Shown here in pieces: positions 27,307-35,784 of a stretch of 64,000 nt of DNA (its first letter is position 1; every line of letters starts with the position of its first letter). The notes under the pieces are model-generated. The model searched no databases. It was not told where the DNA came from and saw only the letters and a list, made by a program, of their open reading frames with translations. Both the position numbers and the translations under genes were made by a program. The stretch lies in the NCBI GenBank assembly GCA_903887775.1, contig CAISRB010000033.1, positions 310,001 through 374,000 on the forward strand. The letters are read 5' to 3'. The DNA is from an uncultured Bacteroidales bacterium. Lineage in GTDB: Bacteria; Bacteroidota; Bacteroidia; Bacteroidales; FEN-979.

Positions 27307-27834
27307 ATGAGAGCATTGAAAATGAACACAACAGCTAATGGCCCCTGGCTGATAACTCCGGTAGTAAGGGACAAGGATTTTCTCGATATGAAGGATTTGT
27401 TCATTGAATTTGCCACAGCAATTGACTTTGAGCTGGATTACCAGCAATTGCTTCGTGAATCAGCCTCCATAAAGGAAACCTACAAAATGCCCAAAGGAGT
27501 GGGATTTCTGCTTAAAACCAACAATGAAACAATTGGTTGTGTCGCACTCAGGAAAGTCAACTATAATACAGTTGAGGTCCGGAAATTTTATGTGCGGCCT
27601 TCGACTGCATTTCAACGGTGGAGCAAGAAATTACTGGAAGTCGCGATAGACTGGGCCAATCAGTCTAATTATAAGAAGATGAGGGTCGAATCTGCATCTG
27701 CTTATCCGTCCCTGAAGAAAGTTTTTGCTGAAGCTGATTTCAGGGAGAAATTAGTACGGGATGAGAATACCTCAGAGTTCGTTAAAGTTATGGAAAAAGC
27801 TTTGGTAAGCGTTCCTGAATATTTTGAACTCTAG
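27307..27834 (+). CDS. GNAT-like N-acetyltransferase domain protein
   Basis: 175 aa. The central part follows the GNAT order: GFLLKTNNETIGCVALRKVN (strands 2-3), VEVRKFYVRPSTAFQRWSKKLLEVAIDWA (strand 4, loop and helix 3), then MRVESASAYPSLKKVFAEADF. The acetyl-CoA loop, normally R/QxxGxG/A, reads FQRWSKK with no Gly, so cofactor binding may be altered or lost. The substrate is unknown. ATG at 27307; a second ATG at 27322 is possible. It is a stand-alone gene between the tandem repeat and the T9SS plug gene. Confidence 0.65.
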   Translation: MRALKMNTTANGPWLITPVVRDKDFLDMKDLFIEFATAIDFELDYQQLLRESASIKETYKMPKGVGFLLKTNNETIGCVALRKVNYNTVEVRKFYVRPSTAFQRWSKKLLEVAIDWANQSNYKKMRVESASAYPSLKKVFAEADFREKLVRDENTSEFVKVMEKALVSVPEYFEL

Positions 27835-27840
27835 AAACAG

Positions 27841-27848
27841 TATATTTG
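27841..27848 (+). promoter_or_regulatory. -7 promoter element before T9SS plug gene
   Basis: TATATTTG, matching TAnnTTTG. The predicted transcription start (about 27853) falls at the left edge of a nested inverted repeat (27850-27878). The nearest TTTG is only 14 bases upstream, so the -33 part is uncertain. Confidence 0.45.
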
Positions 27849-27849
27849 C

Positions 27850-27878
27850 GGGGTAAGATGATTACGTAATCAAACCCC
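27850..27878. promoter_or_regulatory. Nested palindrome in the leader of the plug gene
   Basis: GGGGT (27850-27854) pairs with ACCCC (27874-27878) around a perfect 14-base palindrome TGATTACGTAATCA (27859-27872). It lies between the -7 box and the ATG at 27884. It could be an operator for a dimeric regulator or an RNA hairpin that covers the start region. There is no T run, so it is not an intrinsic terminator. Confidence 0.55.
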
Positions 27879-27883
27879 GGCAA

Positions 27884-29164
27884 ATGAAACTGATTGCAGG
27901 TATTTTTGTATCCGCTGGTGTTGCAATCATAAGCTGTTCCTGTTTTGCAGCAGATTTCCCCAATGAGAATATCACCTTCGATCCCAATATCAAAACAGTT
28001 CAGCTTTACAAGCAGGGTTTTGAGTTGTCGGCCCCTGTACTTCAGCTGAATTCCACCGACCGTTTGTCACTTGACTTTGACGATCTTGATGTTGAATCAA
28101 GGGCCTATAAATATACGATCAGGCATTGTGAATCTGACTGGGCTACTTCAACTGAGCTCAGGCCATTGGAATATATCAGCGGTTATACCGAAGAGAACAT
28201 CAGGGACTTCCAGTATTCCGTCAACACCACGGTACCTTACGTCCATTACGCTGCCACCTTCCCCTCAAATGAGATAAGCCCGAAGATCTCGGGAAATTAC
28301 CTGCTGATCGTCTACCTTGACGATGCAAAAGAGCCTGTTTTTACCAGGAGGTTCATGGTTTTTGAAGCATCTCCGCTCACGATAGAAGGAACAATACAGC
28401 AAGGGTCAAAAACAGAGGATCATTTATCGAAGCAGGAGGTTGACTTCGTCGTGAGGCTTAACGGGTTCAGGGTAATGGATATTAAACGTGACTTAAAGGT
28501 TGTGGTTCAGCAGGATGACCGTTGGGATAATGCTCTCTGGAATGTCATTCCGAGATTTGTCAGGGGGGACGAGCTGGATTACCGTTATGATGAAAACAAC
28601 GTGGTAAACGGGGGCAGCCCTTACCGTAACTTTGACATAAAAAGCCTGATGTATCAGACCGAACGCATTGATAAGATCCGTTTTGACACCCTCTACCAGG
28701 TCTTTCTGCTCGAGGATAAGCCGCGTACCTATAAAAACTATGTTTATAACCAGGATATCAATGGAAGGTATCTTATTAAAAACGAGGTTAATGCAACAAA
28801 TTTTAACATTGAATCAGATTATGCCCGGGTGCATTTTTTTCTTCCCTTTCCTGTACAACTCACCGACGGGGAATTTTACCTCATGGGAGCACTTACAAAC
28901 TGGAGGATGGACGGGAACAGCAGGCTGCAGTTCAATACCTCAAACAGGCGTTATGAATTAAGCTTTCTTCTGAAGCAGGGGTATTACAATTATATATATG
29001 TTATGTTAAAGAAAGGTAAAACCATGGGCGATGAATCCCTGGTTGAGGGCAGCCATTGGGAAACCCCGCATATTTACACAATCTTCGTTTATTACCGTTC
29101 CGGCGGGGCCCAATCCGATCAGCTGATCGCCGTACAAAATATCAACTCCATTCAACAGAATTAA
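27884..29164 (+). CDS. Type IX secretion system plug protein (DUF5103 family)
   Basis: 426 aa. Signal peptide ends near CSCFAAD, followed by the first plug domain (TVQLYKQGFELSAPVLQLNSTDRLSLDFDDLD, YKYTIRHCESDW, LEYISGYTEENIRDFQYS) and a C-terminal Ig/CBM-like domain (GEFYLMGALTNWRMDGNSRL). In Flavobacterium the Plug protein closes the periplasmic face of the SprA channel when no PorV-cargo is engaged. The gene is monocistronic here, 4 kb after porV, with its own promoter element and a palindromic leader. Confidence 0.88.
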   Translation: MKLIAGIFVSAGVAIISCSCFAADFPNENITFDPNIKTVQLYKQGFELSAPVLQLNSTDRLSLDFDDLDVESRAYKYTIRHCESDWATSTELRPLEYISGYTEENIRDFQYSVNTTVPYVHYAATFPSNEISPKISGNYLLIVYLDDAKEPVFTRRFMVFEASPLTIEGTIQQGSKTEDHLSKQEVDFVVRLNGFRVMDIKRDLKVVVQQDDRWDNALWNVIPRFVRGDELDYRYDENNVVNGGSPYRNFDIKSLMYQTERIDKIRFDTLYQVFLLEDKPRTYKNYVYNQDINGRYLIKNEVNATNFNIESDYARVHFFLPFPVQLTDGEFYLMGALTNWRMDGNSRLQFNTSNRRYELSFLLKQGYYNYIYVMLKKGKTMGDESLVEGSHWETPHIYTIFVYYRSGGAQSDQLIAVQNINSIQQN

Positions 29165-29500
29165 ACGCTTATTACCTGGATCCCAGCCTTGTATTTCTTT
29201 ATTGAAAGGGGCTGTTCCCTAAGAGCGGCTTGTTTATGCCGGCTGGTCACATATGAACCGGTTTTGTCAACACTTACCCCTTCGATTAATACACTTGCCG
29301 GGTCGTTTTTTATTCAAAAAACAGGTTTTTTTCACACTTACCCGAAAAAAATAAACATTTACTAAATAAATGGACACATCTGCTTGTTTTTAGGAAAAAT
29401 CATATTATCTTTGTAAAATATTCAAAGACCGTAAAGTTGCATTTTGGATTAAACCTTATTTCTTATTTAATTTATATATGAAATCTAAACCAACAGTCAT
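29165..29500. other. 336-base noncoding gap
   Basis: No ORF of note and no strong terminator hairpin after the plug gene. CACTTACCC occurs twice (near 29272 and 29334). The right part is A/T-rich and carries the promoter at 29384-29413 for the 967-aa surface protein, leaving a leader of about 80 bases. Confidence 0.5.
29384..29413 (+). promoter_or_regulatory. Predicted promoter of the 967-aa surface protein
   Basis: TTG (29384-29386), a 19-base spacer, then TATCTTTG (29406-29413): a full match to TTG-N17..23-TAnnTTTG. Confidence 0.65.
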
Positions 29501-32404
29501 ATGAAAAATCAATTACACAAGCTCAGAGTATTAACCATTGTTTTTGCTCTGGCGGGTTTCTTCTTCTCAGCCCAGGCTTTTGCGGGATCTCTCAGTGGAA
29601 AGGTCACGAAAAGCGGAGACGGGAGTCCAGTCGTTGGCGCATTGGTAAGTGCACAATCAACTTCGTTTTCGTATAGTACGGTTACGGATGGCAACGGCGA
29701 TTATTATATGTGGGTTACACCGGGCACTTATACAATGAAGTTCTCGAAAGATCTTTTTTGCACGACAACGATTAACGGAGTCGCACAGGATCAGGTTGAG
29801 AACGTATCACTTGTATTTAACCACTTTGGTTTTATAGGGGGAAGTTATTATAACTCCTTCTGGTGGGATCAGTACATTTTTGGTGCAGTGTTTGCAGCAG
29901 GTCCTGACCTTCAGGCCGGAGATGAGATCGGTGTTTTTGATGGACCCAAATGCGTTGGTCTGCTGATTTTAGATGGACCGGTTAACGCTTACTATCAACC
30001 AAAATTAACGGCATTTGCCACCTTAAGTGACGGAAGTGCCGGCTATGTTTCAGGCGACGCATCTGTTTACAAATGTTATACAACAGCCGGGGTTCAGGCT
30101 TTGGGTACCGCTGTTCGTTCAAATCCATGGGGAGGCAGTCCTTATATGCTTAATACTTTCCCGGCCGGGAACCCATACAGTGTTGACAATTTAACTTTTA
30201 CCTCTCCTGTTGTCGTTGACGTGGATGTCCATGTGACCGCTTTTACAGGGGGCGGGAATCTTTCCGGAGTAAGCGTAACAATTGGCGGTGTTACGAAAAC
30301 AACAGGAGCCGGCGGGCTTTTAACATCGCATTTTTCATTGTATCAGGGTATTTATCCTGTGACCGCTACTTTGGCAGGATATAATACGTTCAATGGCACA
30401 GTTACGGTACCTGCCGTTGGACCATATGTTTATGCATTAGCCATGCATACATCAAGCACCACCATATCGGGGTTAATCACGGCTGCCGATGGCATCACTG
30501 CAATCAGTGGTGCAACGGTGAGTGCAGTTCCCACATTGGACGGAGGAGTTGTAGCTCCTGTAGTAAGCGGAGTTGATGGTTCCTACACCCTTGATTGCCC
30601 TACCGGAGGTACCTATACGATAAGCGCAGCTAAAGCAACATTTACAACCGGCACCAAAACAGGTGTGGTTGTTGCAACCGGTTCCAATATTAGCGGACAA
30701 AACGTTGTTCTTACGATAGGGTCGCCTTTCCCGGCCGTTACCGGAGATCCGAATAACACTTGGACAATTTACCTTCAGAACGTACAATTCGGGGCTTTTG
30801 TGATGGTCAGCGGGGACGAGCTTGCTATTTTTGATAAGCCCAGCAATACAATTGTTGGTAAATTCGTGCTGAACGGAGGTCTTGCAGTTAACCCGTATCA
30901 GAATGAAATGGTGGTTTATCTTAGTGCTACAACTGGATTTCCAGGCGCTGGCCATCAGTTTTACTTTAAAGCATGGCGTGCCAACACAAATGAACTGATG
31001 GCTTTGGTTACAACGGAAACATTTACTACGACCACATCCTATAACCCACCGCCTACACCCATCTTTCCAATCGGTACACAAAATAACGAATATTCAGTTC
31101 TTACCTTGCATTTTGGTTATGCTGCACCGGTTGTTACCCAAAACATTACCTTGCAAACCGGATCAAACTGGATTTCATCGTATGTTACTAATACAGCTGT
31201 AAATGCTACTTTTACTGCAACCGGTGGCATAAATAAGATGGATATAGATAACTTAATTTATTTAGCTGATGGCGGAGCTGGTTTTGTTAATCCCACCGAT
31301 TTTACTGTTATAAAGAACAGTAATGGCGATACTTGGCATGGCCATGTCGCCGGTGGTGGTGAAGGTCCTAATGTATTTACTCCTTTGAATAATCAGGAAG
31401 GTTATAGTTTTGACATGCTTACAGGTCCTCACACATTGGTTTTCAATGGTCCATTATGCAGCCCTACTACCCCGATTATTGTTGATAATACAGGGGGAGT
31501 TACTCCAGAACGCGTTTTCATCCCTTATCTGCAAACCTATGCCATGACGGCCACCTATGCATTAAACACTATCCTTAGCTCACCCCCCGCTGGTTTTTTC
31601 AGTGTTGACTGGGTCAAGGATGATCAGGGACATATGATTCGTTTCCTGGGAGGAGTATGGGTTAATAATATCGGAAGTTTGAACGCCGGTAAGGGATATC
31701 AGGTGCAAATTCCTACCGCTCGTAAAATAAGCCTTACCTATTCAGGATTTAAGTCAGGTGAATCTTCAACTAATAACGATAATATGCCTACTCATTTCCA
31801 GATCCACGGAGATGCAGCAAATTGGGTATATACCATTTATCTTGATGTAAACCAGTTCGGCCCCGGCGATGAAATTGCAGCATACGATGGCGACAGGCTG
31901 GTTGGTGCAACTAAGCTGGTTGATGGTACCGGGCTTTATAAGAATGCTATACCGGTGTTCCACCAGCTGACCGATCAGATTGGCTATCAACCGGGAGATC
32001 CCATTACTCTTAAGGGATATGATCATACCCTTAACCAGGAGGTAAATTGCGTATATACTATGCAGACAATCGCCTCAGCAAATCCCTGGATGGAATCGGT
32101 TTATCCTACCGGTGAAGGCAAATATTCTCTTGCCAGTATCACAAAATATGCAAATGGAGTAAATGAAGCTTCAAATGTATTACTGAACGTATACCCGAAT
32201 CCGGCACGCGATTATATTAAAGTCGTTGCCAACCAGAATATTGATAAAGTTGTACTGTTAAATGTTCTTGGAGCTATTGTTCGTGAAAAGAATGTATCAT
32301 CACAGGAAACACAACTCAATGTTGGTGGTTTGAATTCAGGTATCTATATTCTGCAAATCACTGTCAACGGGCAGGTTTCAACCCGTAAAGTGTTTGTTAA
32401 TTAA
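29501..32404 (+). CDS. Large secreted T9SS cargo protein with carboxypeptidase-regulatory-like domains
   Basis: 967 aa. Signal peptide (to about AQAFAG), then carboxypeptidase-regulatory-like modules (SGKVTKSGDGSPVVGALVSA; ISGLITAADGITAISGATVS). A module centred on GDE(I/L)-x3-D...VG...L occurs three times: GDEIGVFDGPKCVG, GDELAIFDKPSNTIVG, GDEIAAYDGDRLVG. Each is followed by a beta-rich stretch that closes with an NPW- or YSV/YSL-containing segment. The end is a type A T9SS sorting domain (VYPNPARDYIKV...GLNSGIYILQITVNGQVSTRKVFVN). It would be exported by T9SS and attached or released by PorU. The function of the repeated module is not known to me. A strong terminator follows. Confidence 0.88.
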   Translation: MKNQLHKLRVLTIVFALAGFFFSAQAFAGSLSGKVTKSGDGSPVVGALVSAQSTSFSYSTVTDGNGDYYMWVTPGTYTMKFSKDLFCTTTINGVAQDQVENVSLVFNHFGFIGGSYYNSFWWDQYIFGAVFAAGPDLQAGDEIGVFDGPKCVGLLILDGPVNAYYQPKLTAFATLSDGSAGYVSGDASVYKCYTTAGVQALGTAVRSNPWGGSPYMLNTFPAGNPYSVDNLTFTSPVVVDVDVHVTAFTGGGNLSGVSVTIGGVTKTTGAGGLLTSHFSLYQGIYPVTATLAGYNTFNGTVTVPAVGPYVYALAMHTSSTTISGLITAADGITAISGATVSAVPTLDGGVVAPVVSGVDGSYTLDCPTGGTYTISAAKATFTTGTKTGVVVATGSNISGQNVVLTIGSPFPAVTGDPNNTWTIYLQNVQFGAFVMVSGDELAIFDKPSNTIVGKFVLNGGLAVNPYQNEMVVYLSATTGFPGAGHQFYFKAWRANTNELMALVTTETFTTTTSYNPPPTPIFPIGTQNNEYSVLTLHFGYAAPVVTQNITLQTGSNWISSYVTNTAVNATFTATGGINKMDIDNLIYLADGGAGFVNPTDFTVIKNSNGDTWHGHVAGGGEGPNVFTPLNNQEGYSFDMLTGPHTLVFNGPLCSPTTPIIVDNTGGVTPERVFIPYLQTYAMTATYALNTILSSPPAGFFSVDWVKDDQGHMIRFLGGVWVNNIGSLNAGKGYQVQIPTARKISLTYSGFKSGESSTNNDNMPTHFQIHGDAANWVYTIYLDVNQFGPGDEIAAYDGDRLVGATKLVDGTGLYKNAIPVFHQLTDQIGYQPGDPITLKGYDHTLNQEVNCVYTMQTIASANPWMESVYPTGEGKYSLASITKYANGVNEASNVLLNVYPNPARDYIKVVANQNIDKVVLLNVLGAIVREKNVSSQETQLNVGGLNSGIYILQITVNGQVSTRKVFVN

Positions 32405-32424
32405 AACTAATTGATTGTTGGTTT

Positions 32425-32455
32425 AAAGGCTGCCTGAAAAGGCAGCCTTTTTTTT
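32425..32455 (+). terminator. Intrinsic terminator after the 967-aa surface protein gene
   Basis: A stem of AAAGGCTGCC / GGCAGCCTTT (32425-32434 and 32441-32450) with loop TGAAAA, followed by a T run to 32455. Its T run overlaps the -33 TTTG of the next promoter. Confidence 0.9.
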
Positions 32456-32483
32456 GCCATTCAGAACAAAAAATCTAAATTTG
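32453..32483 (+). promoter_or_regulatory. Predicted promoter of the first MBOAT operon
   Basis: TTTG (32453-32456), a 19-base spacer and TAAATTTG (32476-32483). Transcription would start near 32488, 13 bases before the ATG. The -33 box uses the last bases of the preceding terminator T run. Confidence 0.65.
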
Positions 32484-32500
32484 CCCAAAAGAACAGAATA

Positions 32501-34015
32501 ATGCTTTTCAACTCCCTGCAGTTTGTATTGTTCTTTATCATCGTTACCACACTTTACTTTTTAATCAAACATAAGTACAGATGGATCCTACTGCTGTTAA
32601 GCAGTTGTTATTTCTATATGGCCTTCGTGCCTGCTTATATACTTATCCTTCTTTTTACTGCCCTGGTTGATTACTTTGCGGGGATCGCGATAGAAAAAAG
32701 CGATGGGGGAAGAAAGAAATTTTTCCTGGTTATCACACTGATCGCCAATATAGGAGTGCTCGGTTTTTTCAAGTATTATAATTTCCTGAACGATAACATT
32801 GCTCATCTGCTGGGAAGCGTCGGTTTACAGGAAAGGCTGCCATTCCTTTCGTTCATTTTACCCATCGGTTTATCGTTCCATACCTTCCAGGCGATGAGTT
32901 ATACAATAGAGATCTACCGGGGAAAGCAAAAAGCTGAACGGAAATTCGGGATGTACTTTCTGTACGAGATGTTTTTCCCAAGGCTGGTTGCGGGTCCTAT
33001 TGAACGGCCTCAGAACTTGCTTCACCAGTTTTATGAACACCATGAATTTGACCCTGCCAGGGTCAGCAGCGGACTCCAGCTTATGGCCTGGGGCTTATTC
33101 AAGAAGCTGGTGATTGCTGACCGGCTTGCTCTGATCGTTAATAATGTTTATGAATATCCGCAGAATTTCCAGGGGATATCTCTGATCATCGCCACAGTTT
33201 TTTTTGCATTCCAGGTGTATTGCGACTTTTCAGGGTATACCGACATTGCCATCGGCGCCGCGGAAGTCCTGGGCTTTAAACTGATGACAAACTTCAACAG
33301 GCCTTATCTTTCAAAATCGATAGCCGAATTCTGGCAGCGCTGGCATATCTCACTTTCAACCTGGTTCCGCGACTATGTTTATTTGCCCCTGGCTTATTCT
33401 ACTTCGAGGAAACTGAAGGAGGAAACATTCTTAGGCATCAGGGTCGATTATGTGGTTTATACCTATGCAACCATGATCACCTTCCTGATCTGCGGACTAT
33501 GGCATGGGGCAAGCTGGAATTTCGTCATATGGGGTGGGCTGCATGGATTTATGCTGGTTATTGCCGTCCTGATCACTAAACCTAAAACAAAACTATTTCA
33601 TAAACTGGGGATCAACAGGCATAGCAGGCCATATCTTGTCTTCCAGGTACTGGTTACTTTTTCGCTGGTTTCTTTAGCCTGGGTGTTCTTCAGGGCGAAC
33701 ACCCTGCATGATGCAGTATATATTACAAAGCATATGTTCACAGGGATATCCGGCAATATTAAAGAGGTTATGCAGAATCATTCCGCATTCAAAACCATTA
33801 TAACACTTGATTCGGGAAGGAACTTTGTTTTCAGCATCATCATCCTTCCTGTTTTTTTCTGGATTGAAAGCCTGCAGAGAAAATTAGACATCCGGGAACT
33901 CGTGAAACAACAGCCTCTTTTTAAAAGGTATGTTATTTATTATATTTTCATCATGATCTTCATTCTCTTCGGCGTCTTTGATGCCAGCCGTCAATTCATT
34001 TATTTTCAGTTCTGA
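32501..34015 (+). CDS. Membrane-bound O-acyltransferase (MBOAT/AlgI family), module 1
   Basis: 504-aa polytopic membrane protein with about 10-12 hydrophobic segments. AlgI-type features are FNSLQFVLFF at the start, FFPRLVAGPIERPQNLL, FNRPYLSKSIAEFWQRWHISLSTWFRDYVYLPL, and the catalytic His in ICGLWHGASWNFVIWGGLHG. These proteins move acyl groups across or onto surface polymers, usually with an SGNH-type partner. The stop overlaps the ATG of the next gene by one base (TGATG), so the SGNH-like protein is its coupled partner. The acylated substrate is unknown. It forms the left half of a convergent pair with the MBOAT at 36736-38184. Confidence 0.92.
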   Translation: MLFNSLQFVLFFIIVTTLYFLIKHKYRWILLLLSSCYFYMAFVPAYILILLFTALVDYFAGIAIEKSDGGRKKFFLVITLIANIGVLGFFKYYNFLNDNIAHLLGSVGLQERLPFLSFILPIGLSFHTFQAMSYTIEIYRGKQKAERKFGMYFLYEMFFPRLVAGPIERPQNLLHQFYEHHEFDPARVSSGLQLMAWGLFKKLVIADRLALIVNNVYEYPQNFQGISLIIATVFFAFQVYCDFSGYTDIAIGAAEVLGFKLMTNFNRPYLSKSIAEFWQRWHISLSTWFRDYVYLPLAYSTSRKLKEETFLGIRVDYVVYTYATMITFLICGLWHGASWNFVIWGGLHGFMLVIAVLITKPKTKLFHKLGINRHSRPYLVFQVLVTFSLVSLAWVFFRANTLHDAVYITKHMFTGISGNIKEVMQNHSAFKTIITLDSGRNFVFSIIILPVFFWIESLQRKLDIRELVKQQPLFKRYVIYYIFIMIFILFGVFDASRQFIYFQF

Positions 34016-34956
34016 TGAAAAAAAATATTCTGCATATACTGATCCTCACTCTGCTCATTGCCGTTTCCTGCACGGGAATTTATTATTACTATAAGTATAA
34101 GGTACGGACTAATACGAATGATTTTGTTCTGGCGCTTGCCGATAAAACAGTTATTCTCCAAAACACAAAAGCGCCCCGCATAGTGTTCGTGGGAGGTTCA
34201 AACCTGGTTTTTGGGGTTGACAGCAAGAGGGTTGCAGATTCAACCGGGCTTCCGGTTGTAAATATGTCAATGCTGGGTGGGTATGGCCTCACGTTTATGC
34301 TGAATGGCGTAAGGCCCGGCATCAGAAAAGGCGACATTCTCATACTCTCGTTTGAATATTTCCTGGGTGAAGGGGAAATGGATCTGCTTGCTCATACGGT
34401 AGATATGGTCCCGGCAGCATACTCCTACCTGAACTCCTGGGAGAGGCGGGCTTATCCGCTTGCTGAAGCCAAACTCAGGCTTAAACAGTTTGTCGAAGCA
34501 TTGCAGAGGGTGGCACAATTCAATACCGGCTGGGTGGAAGAGATCTACAGGAGGGATGGGTTCAATTCATACGGTGACGTTATCTCTCATCTGGAGAAAC
34601 CTACACCAAAAGTGCTTGGCAGAAGGTTCAAGATCGAGGCTACCGATTATTCCTATTACATTGGATTGATTAATGAATTTGCCGCATATGCCAGGAGCAG
34701 GGGCGCAACTTTGTATTATCTGTATCCTGACTATCCCCGTTCGGAATTCAAAAAGTATTTCCCCGAAATTACTTCCTATGACCAGCAAATGAGACAATCA
34801 CTGAATATCCCCATATTGAACAAGGTCGATACATTTATTTATGATGATGAATATTTTTTCGATACAGTGTATCACCTGAATAAACAGGGCAGGGAAATGC
34901 GAACCAATCAATTGATCAGCATACTATTAGAATATATAAGAAACAGGAATGTTTAA
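34015..34956 (+). CDS. SGNH-like membrane-anchored protein, partner of MBOAT module 1
   Basis: 313 aa with one N-terminal membrane anchor (ILHILILTLLIAVSCTGIYYYY) and an extracytoplasmic domain. SGNH-type features are IVFVGGSNLVFGVDS (nucleophile Ser in the G-S-N turn) and a C-terminal FFDTVYHLNKQGREM (Asp/His block). By analogy with DltD, AlgX/AlgJ and PatB, it would complete transfer of the acyl group taken up by the MBOAT. Coupled by TGATG overlap to the MBOAT gene. It shows the same layout as the minus-strand protein at 35785-36732, though the two are clearly diverged. Confidence 0.7.
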   Translation: MKKNILHILILTLLIAVSCTGIYYYYKYKVRTNTNDFVLALADKTVILQNTKAPRIVFVGGSNLVFGVDSKRVADSTGLPVVNMSMLGGYGLTFMLNGVRPGIRKGDILILSFEYFLGEGEMDLLAHTVDMVPAAYSYLNSWERRAYPLAEAKLRLKQFVEALQRVAQFNTGWVEEIYRRDGFNSYGDVISHLEKPTPKVLGRRFKIEATDYSYYIGLINEFAAYARSRGATLYYLYPDYPRSEFKKYFPEITSYDQQMRQSLNIPILNKVDTFIYDDEYFFDTVYHLNKQGREMRTNQLISILLEYIRNRNV

Positions 34957-34973
34957 CCGCTTATACCGTAATA

Positions 34974-35783
34974 ATGAAAAACGAAGCCGAAGAAAGAGTA
35001 GCAAAGTTTTACAGTGAAAAAGGATGGGAAGTAGTCGATGGGCTTACGAAAGATGCAATTCTATATGAGGATTTCAGGGAAAATGCCATTGATTATGTAA
35101 TAAAATGCCGGAAAAGGGTTCAGAATTATATCCCGGAAAGCGGGGGCGAAAATATTCTTGACGTTGGCTCAGGAGCTGTGCAGTTCCAGGAATACCAGGA
35201 TTATTCGAAGGATTTTAAAAAAAGATGGTGCAACGACCTTTCTCAAAAGGGGCTCGATGAGGCCGAAAAAAGGATAGGCGACCACGGCGTGTTTTTACAC
35301 GGGAGTTTTTTTGATCTCAATCTTGAACCTGATTTCTTCGATTGTGCCATCAGCCTGCATTGTATCTACCATATGGATAAAGATAAGCAGGAAGAGGCTG
35401 TGCGAAAGATGATCAGGGTGACTAAGCCGGGCCACCGGGTAATCATTGTCTATGCTAATCCCAGGACATTGATTTTTTATTTTAAAGTGCCTTTTAAAAT
35501 ACTGAAGAAGGTTATTGGGTTGTTCAGGAAGAACAAGCCCCGGGAGGAAGTTGATCTGTATTATTATGTGCATCCTGTCGGATGGTGGAAGAGATTTAAG
35601 GATGTAGCTGACGTAAAGCTGGTTCCCTGGCGTTCATTCCGCTCAGATGACCAGAAAAAAATCATACCAAATTCGGAATTTGGGAAGAAAATCTTTGAAA
35701 CTCTTTATCAATGGGAAGACCGCTTCCCCGGTTTTTTCGTCAGGTTCTTTGAATACCCGATGATTATCCTTACGAAGAAATAA
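34974..35783 (+). CDS. Class I SAM-dependent methyltransferase
   Basis: 269 aa. SAM-binding motif I is NILDVGSGAVQFQEY (about residues 58-72), with an acidic motif II region and FDCAISLHCIYHM as motif IV. A C-terminal part (PVGWWKRFKDVADVKLVPWRSF) resembles methyltransferases found in polysaccharide or lipid loci. It lies 17 bases after the SGNH-like gene, so it is in the first MBOAT operon. It ends one base before the convergent SGNH-like gene. The substrate is unknown; the surface glycan modified by the MBOATs is a reasonable guess. Confidence 0.8.
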   Translation: MKNEAEERVAKFYSEKGWEVVDGLTKDAILYEDFRENAIDYVIKCRKRVQNYIPESGGENILDVGSGAVQFQEYQDYSKDFKKRWCNDLSQKGLDEAEKRIGDHGVFLHGSFFDLNLEPDFFDCAISLHCIYHMDKDKQEEAVRKMIRVTKPGHRVIIVYANPRTLIFYFKVPFKILKKVIGLFRKNKPREEVDLYYYVHPVGWWKRFKDVADVKLVPWRSFRSDDQKKIIPNSEFGKKIFETLYQWEDRFPGFFVRFFEYPMIILTKK

Positions 35784-35784
35784 T

